NCBI GenBank assembly: GCA_963575745.1
Contig: CAUYUJ010013814.1
Span: 361,096-425,095, forward strand
Origin: Prorocentrum cordatum
Lineage: Eukaryota > Sar > Dinophyceae > Prorocentrales > Prorocentraceae
DNA length: 64,000 nt
Direction of reading: 5' to 3'
This document shows, one piece after another, positions 12,405-22,074 of this stretch. Both the position numbers and the translations under genes were made by a program. The notes beneath the pieces were generated by a model. The model was not told the DNA's origin and did no database searches. It saw only the letters and a list, made by a program, of their open reading frames with translations. Positions within the stretch are counted from its first letter, which is position 1, and every line of letters begins with the position of its first letter.

Positions 12405-13130
12405 TCGAAGACGACGGCGACGACGACGACGACGGCGACGACGAGCGAAAGCGAAAGCGAGAGAGAACGACAGCAGGGCCACGAAGGGCACGAAGTAGGC
12501 CACGAAGGGCGACAGCGGGGACACGAAGGGAATGCGTATGGGGCCACGAAGAGCGCGAACGAGCGGGGGCCACGAAGTGCAGATAATGCGGGGCCACAGA
12601 AAGCAACGATGGGGCCACTGAGGGTAGCAACTGGGCCACGTAGGACGGTGAGGGGGTCACAAATGGCGACAGCGGGGCCACGAAGGGCATGCACATGGGG
12701 CCACAACGGGCGCGACTCCTGGGTGCCTGGGTGTCGGGAGAACGGCGCTTGGGCAAATTGCAGGAAATTCCAACGCAGGGCTATTCTTCACTAAGTTGCA
12801 AGCAAGTCTCTAGCGCGCGATTCCAGAGCGCCGGGAGAGCGATTCCTGAATAAATTGTAAGGAAGTCCCAAGCGAGAGCCCGATTCCTGAGTCCTGAGTA
12901 AAATGCGAGGAAGTCTCGGGCGGGAGCGGGGGTCCTGGCTAAATTGCAAGAAGTCTAAGGCGGGAGCCGTTCGTTGTTGTTGTAACCCGGGGGCCAGGGG
13001 CCCAGTTTGAGCAGGAAGACTTTCCCTGACAAAAACCGGGTGCGAGCGTCGAGGGGCACACTTTGATAGAGAAAAAACACTCTGCACCGGTGGGGGGATC
13101 AACAATCATTTTTCTTCAGGAATGAGAATT
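12061..13130. repeat. Duplicated unit, copy 2
   Basis: Collinear with copy 1: CAA/TAA tract, TCGCCCTTATATGCTCGAG, AATGACGCGTATTTCCC, the GGCCGCGGACCGTCG part, a (GAC)n patch, a short 21-bp array, and a tail with GCGACTCCTGGGTGCCTGGG and ATTCCTGAATAAATTG. Both copies end close to CACCGGTGGGGGGATCAACA. The size difference (about 1.07 against 1.6 kb) is mostly the length of the 21-bp and CAA arrays. Confidence 0.85.
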
Positions 13131-13135
13131 ACAAC

Positions 13136-13209
<74 letters not shown>

Positions 13210-13480
13210 TTGCAACCACCGTCCCAGCCCCGGGCCGGGGCCGGGACGGTCGTACGCACACCGAGGTGTGCCCCCTCTCACCCGGCCCCGGGTGAAAGCG
13301 TTCGCGCTCTCGGTGTGCCACGGACTCTCCCGGCCCCGGGTCGCTTCAAATGATGCAAACGTTCGCGCGCCTCGCTTGCCAACGACGCTCCTGGCCCCGG
13401 CAGGTGCGCCCTTGCAGTGCGGCGGCGGCGCGCCCTGGTGTGCCAACGCTTCTCCCGGCCCCGGCAAACGCTGAGCAAAA
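13131..13480. repeat. CAA tract followed by CCCGGCCCCGG-anchored repeats
   Basis: A CAA tract (13131-13208) is followed by four or five loosely repeated units of about 65 bases, each holding CCCGGCCCCGG and GTGTGCCAACG or similar. A further related piece (GTGCCAACGCCCTTCCTGGC) appears at about 14220. There is no credible ORF. Confidence 0.7.
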
Positions 13481-13484
13481 CGTA

Positions 13485-13812
13485 GAGAATCTTTGGAGAA
13501 CCCCCTAGGAATCCCTAGGGAATCCTTCGGAATCCCGAGGACATCCCCAGGGAATCCCCGAGGAACTTTTAGGAATCTCTTGGGCGTTCTTCAGAATCCT
13601 TGGGGATCCCTAGGGAATCCTTGGGAATCTTTCGGGGATCCTGAGGATTACCTGAGGAATCCTTAGGGAATCCTTACGAATTCCATAGGAATCCTTAGGG
13701 AATCCCAAGGGATCCTTCAGGAATCCTTCGGGAATCGCTAGGGGATCCTTTGGGAATCCTGACAAGTCCCTCGGGAATCCGCTGAAAGCCCTAAGGGGCA
13801 CTAACAAATCCC
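13485..13812. repeat. Second GGAATCC-type satellite block
   Basis: Units of about 10-14 bases such as GGAATCCTTAGG and GGAATCCCGAGG. The vocabulary matches the 20-bp satellite at 9.0-10.0 kb, but it is more degenerate and lacks the strict 20-base period. Confidence 0.8.
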
Positions 13813-14026
13813 TACTACTACTACTACTACTACTTCTACTACTACTACTACTACTACTACTACTTTACTATCTACTACTACTAATACTACTACCGTAACT
13901 NNNNNNNNNNNNNNNNNNNNNNNNNNNNNNNNNNNNNNNNNNNNNNNNNNNNNNNNNNNNNNNNNNNNNNNNNNNNNNNNNNNNNNNNNNNNNNNNNNNN
14001 TACTACTACTACTACTACTACTACGA

Positions 14027-14095
<69 letters not shown>

Positions 14096-14103
14096 CACTA
14101 CTA

Positions 14104-14181
<78 letters not shown>

Positions 14182-14182
14182 T
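13813..14182. repeat. (TAC)n tract interrupted by the assembly gap
   Basis: TAC triplets flank a run of exactly 100 N (13901-14000) on both sides. The round gap length suggests a scaffold placeholder, and the real TAC array is probably longer than drawn. Bases 14183-14487 show no gene. Confidence 0.95.
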
Positions 14183-14487
14183 ATCGCCCCGGTTGTAGGG
14201 TTGTTATCCGCACTCCCCGCGTGCCAACGCCCTTCCTGGCCCCGGTGCGCACGCGCCCCTCCCAACCGCGGGGGGGGGCCAAGCTCCGCCAACTCCTTCT
14301 CATGCCTTGAAGTTACCAAGTCCATTTTCCAAGAAGAACAAGCTCTCAACAACAAACCGGGGCCAGGACGGCGGTTGCAGCGAGCAACAACAACAATCCG
14401 CATCGCGGAATTCCACTTCAGCCACGCACCCAGGGACAGTAAATGACCGTTCAGCTCAGCCCACCCCCCCCCCCCCAGGCTGATATG

Positions 14488-14509
14488 CTGATATATATAT
14501 ATATATATA

Positions 14510-14551
<42 letters not shown>

Positions 14552-14615
14552 ATATATACATAACATATACATACACATTTATGTATAGGCTGCACGTATG
14601 ATATATAATATATGC

Positions 14616-14656
<41 letters not shown>

Positions 14657-14705
14657 TGTATGTATATATATATATATATACATGTCTATATGTTTATATG
14701 TATAG
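14488..14705. repeat. (TA)n-rich tract
   Basis: Several TA and TATG dinucleotide runs with short interruptions. This AT-rich island contrasts with the GC-rich surroundings. Confidence 0.9.
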
Positions 14706-14716
14706 CATGCACGAGC

Positions 14717-15227
14717 CCACGCGCGCGACCAGGGGCGGCGATGGCCCCCGCGCACGGGATAACAAAAGACAGCGGCGAAAACCCCCGTGCGCGGGATATT
14801 TTGGCAAGGCAAGGCCAACGCATCGTGATGCTGAAGGCGCGCGTATTATCCATATGATTTGCTGACAGAGATAAGCTCATGATACACACTAGTGCACACT
14901 TGCAAACTCAAGTGCCCCTGCGAAGTGGGTGGGGGCGGTGGGCGGTGCCAAAGAACTGCAGCACAAGTGCGATCGCGGTCGTGCTCAAGATAAGGCGCGA
15001 GGCACAATTATCATTAACAAATATACAAGAAACCGCGCGCACGACCCGGGATGGCGATAGCCCCCGCGCACGGGATAACAACATAGAATGGCAGAAGCCC
15101 CCGGGCACTGGATATTTTGGCAAGGCAAGGCCAACGCATCCTGATGCCGAAGGCATACATATTACCATGATCGTTTGCTGGCAGAGATAAGCTCATCATG
15201 CGAAACAATGCGCAATAGCAAACTCAA
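14717..15227. repeat. ~190-bp direct repeat, two copies
   Basis: Copy 1 (about 14717-14910) and copy 2 (about 15032-15227) share, in order, CCCCCGCGCACGGGATAACA, GGATATTTTGGCAAGGCAAG, GCCAACGCATC and CAGAGATAAGCTCAT, at an offset of 316 bases. The second copy carries several substitutions. Confidence 0.85.
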
Positions 15228-15323
15228 TCACCCCATGCTTTCCCATATTGGGATCTGGTGAGGAATCGCATCGACAACGAACTGCCCAAACAGAACGAGG
15301 GCCTGGCAGAGAGTCTTCGGTTG

Positions 15324-16018
<695 letters not shown>

Positions 16019-16027
16019 AGCGGCCGG

Positions 16028-17010
16028 CAACTGGGCATTGGGCGACGTCGCCAGCTGGCGCGCGCGGCGGCCGGCCCTCTCGCGGCGGCGCACGCTGGCG
16101 CCGCGCTTCCACCGGCCATGGCGCTGCACCTCAGCGAGGGCGCGGCACCTGAAGGCAAAGTCGGCAGACGCGCCTCCGCGCCTCAACGCGCGGGGGCATG
16201 GCCGCAGCCGTTGCAAGCCAGCAGCGTCAGCTGGCTGTCTGAGGAAGACCTCGAACGCGCGGGCAGCGAACGAGAAAAGCGGCCTGGCGGGCGGCGCGGC
16301 CGCCTTGAGGTCTCGAAGAAGCCAGGCAACCCGGCGCCTGGGCGCCGCGCAGGCGCCGAAGGTAATTGCGTCGTCGCACTCGCCGGACTTCGCGGCCACG
16401 GAGGGCGGGCAGTCTGAGGGAACGGCTGGCATCAGGGTAATCAGGGCCCGGGGGTAGGCCGACGTCGCGGAGTGCCGGGGGCGCCCGACGTCGCGGGCCT
16501 TCACGCTCAGCAGCTCCGGGAGCCACAGGTAGCCGTCGAAGGCCGCGGCGACGGCGACCCCGCAGATGCGCGGCGAGGCAGCAGGGATGCGAGATCCTGG
16601 TCGATCATCGGCAGAGCGGCCCCCCAAGGGCAGGGGCCCCGAGGGGCCCCGCTGCTCCCCTGGCGCCGCCTTCGCGAAGCCCTCGAGCGTGAGGCGGGCC
16701 TAGGGGAACTCCAGCACGTCCTTCAGGTTGACGCGCCCCTCGAACGCGCGCCCGCGCAGGGCCGCGCGCGCGGCGAAGATCCCGTCGCCGGACAGGAAGA
16801 TGTTCCGCAGGTGGTCCACCATGAGCCTGTCCCTCTTCTGCGCCGAGCGCCGCCGGTAACGGCGCTTGTTCGCGATGCGCAGCACCTCGGCGGCAGCTCG
16901 GGCGAAGCGCTGCTGCGTCGGCGGCTTCGCGCGGCGCCCGGCGAGGAAGTCCTCGCGGACCACGTCGTTGTGAATGGCCCGCTGCCGGCCCACCGTGGCC
17001 CGAGGGCGGC
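16028..17010 (-). pseudogene. Tyrosine recombinase of the DIRS-like element
   Basis: The N-terminal DNA-binding part (about 17010-16700) reads RFARAAAEVLRIANKRRYR and LMVDHLRNIFLSGDG. After a stop and frame changes, the catalytic part (about 16640-16030) reads AAAFDGYLWLPELLSVKARD, which normally carries the first catalytic Arg. It then reads ALRRGGASADFAFRCRALAE, matching the second Arg box, then VQRHGRWKRGASVRRRE. Family members have Tyr where the third Arg of the final RRRE lies (codon 16084-16082, CGC), so the nucleophile is lost. The enzyme would have integrated circular cDNA. Confidence 0.65.
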
Positions 17011-17559
17011 GCGGCCCCGAGCTGGCCGCGGGTGGCGCGGCTGGCCTGCTGGCCGAAGCGGCGCCTGCGGTCGCGCTCGGCCGCCTGCGCCTGCGCGACG
17101 CTGCTGCCCCGCTCGAGCTTGTCTGGCCTCCACTCCTGATGGCCAGCGGGCGGACAGACAGGGTCTGGCGCGCGCTGCCAGTCGGAGCATTTGGCGGCGC
17201 CTGCCAGACGAGCCCCCCCCTCGGCATTCAGGGCGAGAGCCGTGGGGGAGTCCTGCTAAGGGCGCGCACGCGCGCAAGATGCCGGCCCACTTTCGAGCCA
17301 GCGCCTGTGGACACCTACCAGCGAGACGAGTTTTCCAGACCGTGCCCTGCGCGGGCCCAAGCCGCGCCAGGCCCGCAAGGACCTCGTGAACATGATCGCG
17401 GGGGCATCTGGGCCCCAGGGCCTGGAGGGGCTTCAGGTCGGTAACAAGCGTGGTGGGGTTCAGGTAGCGGCAATCGCAATGGCAATAATGCATGGCTAAC
17501 GTAGGTGACGGGATAGAAATGCCATGCCTTCAAGGCAAGTCCTAAGACGGGGTGACGAT

Positions 17560-17905
17560 GGGTTCTCGCTTGACCATGTTACTCCGCACCGAACGCAGAG
17601 GCGACATATTTGATCGCGAACTTGACGGAGCCACTGGCAGAGGCGAAATGCTTGCCCGGGTTTCGCGCCAGAGTGGCCCGGCGAAAAGGGGCGCGCGGTG
17701 CGCCGAGATGGACGCGCCGCGCATCGCGGCGAACGATGAAAGAGCGGATCACTTGGACGACGCTCGGGCTGGTCAGATCGCGCCACGGACCCGCAAGATG
17801 TCGACCGGGGCCCAGCTTTGGAGACCCTCGTCGAGGCAGGCGGCCGCGAGGCGGGCGCAGCCGGCATAGAGCTCGAGCACGCGCCGCTGCTGGCGCCAGG
17901 CACGG
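17560..17905 (-). pseudogene. Methyltransferase-like domain of the DIRS-like element
   Basis: The minus strand reads RRVLELYAGCARLAAAC, a plausible AdoMet-binding motif I (hydrophobic-E-L-x-A/S-G-x-x-x-L), then WAPVDILRV as motif II. Further on it reads DLTSPSVVQVIRSFIV and HLGAPRAPF, at the place where a cytosine-C5 methylase would carry its catalytic PC. Here the Cys is Arg. DIRS elements usually encode a DAM-type adenine methylase. This one looks closer to a C5 type, but the match is short and other Rossmann methyltransferases remain possible. Confidence 0.5.
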
Positions 17906-17965
17906 GGCAGAGCCGCGAGGCGATGCGGTCCCGCCCCGCCCGTCGTCGACGTCGGTCGCAGGCCC

Positions 17966-18180
17966 GGCGTGCCTCCGCGCTGACTTATGTCAGTCGCGGT
18001 CAACGACTGTCGCGGGCCCCGCGCTCCTCCGCGCTTGTTTATATCCGTCGCGGTCGACGACTGCCACGAAGCCAACGCTCCTCCGCACCTGTTTATATCA
18101 GTCGCGGTCGACCACTGTCGTGGGGCTAACGCTCCTCCATACTTGTTTATATCAATCGCGGTCGACGACTGGTGTGGCTC
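17966..18180 (-). repeat. 54-bp tandem repeat between RNase H and methyltransferase
   Basis: Four units spaced exactly 54 bases (anchors at 17991, 18045, 18099 and 18153) contain TCGCGGTCGACGACTG. On the minus strand they encode an in-frame 18-residue repeat (for example ATDINKYGGALAPRQWST). Lengths divisible by three kept the frame open, which suggests the expansion happened while the element was still coding, or is neutral. Confidence 0.85.
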
Positions 18181-18189
18181 GGCTGACTG

Positions 18190-18640
18190 GGCCGGCAGGT
18201 CGCGGGCAGCTAGCTCCTCGCTGCGTCTGGCCCGGCGCCAGCTCGAAGCGGTCCGCCGCCCTGGAGTCGTAGTCGGTCGCGTTCCGCTTGCTCTCGGAGT
18301 AGCGGCGGTAGTGATGGATGCCAGTGGCGAGCTGCCGAACCGCAGACTGGCGGGCCAGCTGCCGCGGGACCAGGTCGGCACACCTGCCCTTCCCAAAGGC
18401 CATCATCGACGACAGGTTGTCGCCTATACAAAGGAACAGAGCACCCGTGGGCCGCCACCGACCGAGTGGCCCGCCTGAGGCCCAGCAAGGTCGCCCGGCC
18501 CTCGAGGGCGCGGATGGGCGCCGCGAAGAGAAAGGCGCCGCGGACGACCAGCAGCCGTAGATGTACGCCGCGAGGACCGAGTCGGGAAAGGCCGGAATGC
18601 CGCCGCGGCAAGCCGCGGCCGCGGCGGCCTGGAAGTCGAC
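18190..18640 (-). pseudogene. RNase H-like domain of the DIRS-like element
   Basis: In a frame different from the RT, the minus strand reads LFLCIGDNLSSMMAFGKGR, then SAVRQLATGIHHYRRY and SESKRNATDYDSR. An acidic strand followed by an S(E)xxNxxDxxSR motif is the RNase H ending seen in DIRS and related elements. The first half of the fold (about 18640-18450) is in yet another frame and is less clear. RNase H would remove the RNA template during reverse transcription. Confidence 0.55.
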
Positions 18641-18889
18641 CCCGCCGACGCGTCGGCGCCGCTCGGTGCCGCGCCCAGGAGACGGTCGCCCCCGGCCCCG
18701 CGAAAGCAGTGTCGTTGTCGCCAGCCGCGGAGAAGCTGGCCTGCGCGGCGACCTCGACGCCCGGGGGGTCGCCCGGGTCGTCGGCGCACCGGTCGAGGGC
18801 GAGGGGGCGCCAACGCTCTCAATGGGCCCCGCGTGCTGGCGTCGGAGCGCTGCGCCCACGGGTGCCAGCTAGCGCCGAGATCAACCCTG

Positions 18890-20080
18890 GCGAAGTGGAT
18901 CAGAACCTTCACGAGGGTCAGCTCGCGCAGCTGCTCGACGTTGAACTCGCAGCATGCGCCCGATAAGTGCGCGATGCGGCGCAGACAGCTCAGGGCGGAC
19001 AGAGCGGGCCTCGTGGGCATGAAATGGTGCACGACGTGGCCGAGCAACACCACCATGGCCGATGGCGCGCTGCCACGGCGGTCTATCAGGGCGGCGACCG
19101 CCCGGCGCAGTCGCCAGGCGCGCTCGAGCTGAGGCGCCGCCTGGCCCAGGACAAAGTCGAAGCGAACGCCGCAGCGCACGAAGTCCTGTGTCGCATAGCA
19201 GACCTCGCGGCACTGCAGGCCGCACCTCTCGAACTCGCACAGAATGGCCTCCAGCGCTGCATCAGCCAGGCTGCGAGGCGACCCTGCCACGTTCGAGTTG
19301 TCGACGCAAGAGGGGCCAGCCAGCTCGCCCGCGCAAAGTCGGGCGCAGGGGGCTCGCTCAGATACGATCCTGACGTCGTCGGGTGGGATGGGCAGCACCT
19401 GGGCGATGCCGACGCGCGCGACGTCCTCTGTGATGGCGCTGCAAATGAGCGGCGACCAGCTCCAGCCCATGGCGAGCCCCTGAAAGGATGGGCACACGAT
19501 GGTCTCAGGGTCCACCTTGACGTACCTCCGGCTCACCTCGTCGTAGACGCAGTCCGTGTCGAACTTGTTGATGGCCATCGGGTAGTCGATGCAGAACCAA
19601 CTGCCAACCTCGAGCCACTGCATCTGGTATAAGCCCTGTCGAAGATCAGCGCCCGCACCGTGGCACCCGGAGTCGCCTTCACCCTCTCGCAAGAGGTCGG
19701 CGTCTAGGCAGAGGCCTCTGAGCGCGGCGGCCAAGCCGAGTTCGGTCTGAGGGGGGCACCAGTGCATGGCCGAGGGCCCCCTGCCATCGATGACCATGCG
19801 CAGGGTGCCGTCCTTTTTACCGACAAAGAAGATACTGGCGCGGGCGCGGCATCGGGTGCGCACGCCCACGGGCCCGATGGAAGAGGCTGAGCCGCAGGAC
19901 CGGGTCGCGCCGCGGGTTGAGACCCCAGAAGGGGTGCACCGACGGCAGCTCGCCAGCCTCGACCACGTTGTCCAGCACCGCTTGCGAGCGATACGCGAAC
20001 TTCTCGGGGTGGCCGATCAGCGGCAGCAGCGATGCAGGAGCAAGAGAGCGGCTGGGCAGCGTTCGGATGCCGCTGTCGAT
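18890..20080 (-). pseudogene. DIRS-like reverse transcriptase
   Basis: An N-terminal part (about 20075-19870; IGHPEKFAYRSQAVLDNVV, then SVHPFWGLNPRRDPVLRLS) continues after a one-base shift near 19870 into FFVGKKDGTLRMVIDGR, the fingers motif of Ty3/DIRS-type RTs. Motif A is GADLRQGLYQM, motif B is SFQGLAMGWSWSPLICSA, and the position of the catalytic YxDD reads CVDNSNVAG. The second aspartate is therefore Asn and the Tyr is Cys. The thumb and connection region follows (LLGHVVHHFMPTRPALSAL). Without the paired Asp the copy should be inactive, although a VDN form might be standard in this lineage. Confidence 0.75.
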
Positions 20081-20099
20081 TTTTTTTGTTTTTTGAATG

Positions 20100-21460
20100 G
20101 GGCTCGTAGGGCCGAACAGGCGACGGCCGAGCACTGTAGATGCCTTTTGGCTTCAAGATAGCAACATCGTCCCAAGAGCGCCCAAGAGGCCTCCAATATG
20201 GCCCCATGACAGCCCAAGAGGCCCCCAAGAGGGCCCCAAGAAGAGCCCAAGACGGCCCAAGATGGCCCCCAAGACGCCGAAAATGGTTTCCAAGACGGCC
20301 AAGATGGCCTCCAAGACGGCCAAGAAGGTCTCCAAGACAGCGAAGATGGCCCCAAGATGCACCTAAGACGGCCCCAGATGGCCTCAATATGGCCTTAGAC
20401 TGCCCAAAAGGCCCGCCAGAGGCCTCCAAGACGGCCCAAGAGCCCTCCAAGACGTCCTCCAGGAAACCTGAAAGCTCGGAAACCACCTGGTCCGATAGCT
20501 CGCCCGACTCCGTGTTCCCCAAAAGCTTTCGAAACCCCCTCGGGGCACGATGGCTTGGCCAAGCTCAAACCCAACCTTCGGCCACGCAGGCGCTTCCAAA
20601 ATGGCAGGGGGCGGCGGTGATTCGCAATAGACGTCTTGCCACAGGGGTGCCCGGCGTGCTAGATCCTTTTGATTTTGATGTTGGCTCTTTTCCAAAAGAA
20701 CTCCCCCTGGGGCTTCGGCCGATCCCGCCAGGGTCCCGGAAAGGCCCCGAAACCACCTCAACGACCGCAACAAGTTCTCCAAGACGGCTCAAGATGGCCT
20801 CTAAGATGGTCACGTTGGCCCAAGATGGCCCTTCAAGATGGCCTCCAAATCGCCAAAGATGGTCCAATATGGCTTCCAAGACGGCCCGAGAGAGTCCAAG
20901 ATGCCTTCAAGTTCGTCCAAGAAGCCTCCAAGACGGCCCAAGATGGCTTTAAGATGGCCTAAGACTGGCCAAGGGGCCCCCAAGAGGCCTCCAAGACGTC
21001 CTCCAGGAAGGCCCGAAAGGGCAAGCATCATTGATTTTCCTAAGGTTTTTGAAGGATTCTGGCATTTTCTCCTTATCAGCTCTCCGACGGCCCAAGACGG
21101 CCCAAGAGGCCCCCAACATCGTCCCAAGAGCGCCCAAGAGGCCTCCAAGATGGCCCCATGACAGCCCAAGAGGCCCCCAAGAGGGCCCCAAGAAGAGCCC
21201 AAGAGGGCCCAAGATGGCCCCCAAGACGCCGAAGATGGCCTCCAAGACTGTCCCAAGACGCCTCCAAGACGGCCAATCTGGCCCAAGATGACCTCCAAGA
21301 TGCGTCCAAGATGGCCAAGATGGCACCAAGAGAACCCAAGATTACTCCAATTTGGCCTCCATAACGGTCCAAACAAAGATGCCTCCGAGACGGCCAAGAT
21401 GGCCCAATTGAACCACAGAGTGCCTCAAGAGGCTCCCAAGCGGACTCTTCCTCCCTTCCC
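20100..21460. repeat. CCAAGATGGCC/CCAAGACGGCC minisatellite with segmental copies
   Basis: Degenerate 10-21-base units such as GGCCTCCAAGACGGCCAAGA fill most of this stretch. A block of about 124 bases at 20162-20285 recurs nearly unchanged at 21114-21237 (offset 952), so larger pieces have been copied as well as short units. Minus-strand ORFs with LGGHLGRLGG and PSWRPSWPSW are translations of the repeat. Confidence 0.85.
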
Positions 21461-21830
21461 CTTTTTCCTCACTCAACTCCTCGTCCCCAACCTCCTCCAC
21501 GTGTTCCCCGAAAGCTTTCCAAACTAATTCGGGGAACACTCGTTCCGAAATATTGGCAAGGATCTGACCCAACCTTCGGCCAGCAGGCCCCAAAACGCCT
21601 CCAAAAGCTCACAAGAGCTCCCAAGGGGCCCCGAACACACCCATTCTTCACTCTCCTCATCTTCCCCGTCCTCCTCCACGTGTTCCCCGAAGGCTTTCCA
21701 AACCGATTCGGGGAACACATGATCCGATAGTTTGGCAGGGCTCTGGCCTCAACGTTCGGCCACATAGGCGCTTCCGAAAGGGCAGGGGGCGGCGCTGACT
21801 CGCCGTAGGCGTCTTCGATAAAATATGCGC
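20508..21830. repeat. ~100-bp dispersed repeat, three copies
   Basis: Copies at about 20508-20640, 21500-21600 and 21672-21830 share GTTCCCC(G/A)AAAGCTTTC, a GGGGCAC/GGGGAACAC step, CAACCTTCGGCCAC and, in two of them, AGGCGCTTCC followed by GGCAGGGGGCGGC. They are interspersed with the CCAAGATGGCC minisatellite and are non-coding as far as I can see. Confidence 0.7.
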
Positions 21831-21963
21831 TGATGATTCCTCTCCGCCCCCACATGATGTTCCCAGATGCGCCAAGGCAGCGCCGAGACGCACCGACGCG
21901 ACTCTGATATATCCCACTCTGATAGGGAGGGGCCGGCGGCAGGGGGCGAAGCCCTGACGGATA

Positions 21964-22074
21964 GTATTCCTCCTCCTCCTCCTGCTCCTCCTCCTCCTCC
22001 TCCTCCTCCTCCTCATCATCATCATCATCATCATCAACATCATCATCAACATCATCATCAACAGCATCGTCAGC
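21964..22074. repeat. (TCC)n/(CAT)n triplet tract
   Basis: TCC triplets run into CAT/CAA triplets immediately 5' of LINE-A ORF1, so the apparent start of that ORF at 22075 may only reflect the open repeat. Confidence 0.9.

Noticed and set aside
13901-14000. Run of 100 N
   Set aside because: A scaffold gap of standard size, not a biological feature; noted only because the flanking TAC array is probably longer.
14488-14705. TA-rich stretch as a replication origin or promoter
   Set aside because: It is a plain dinucleotide repeat; nothing beyond base composition supports a function.
19704-21397. Minus-strand ORFs rich in LGGHLGRLGG and PSWRPSW
   Set aside because: They are translations of the CCAAGATGGCC minisatellite.
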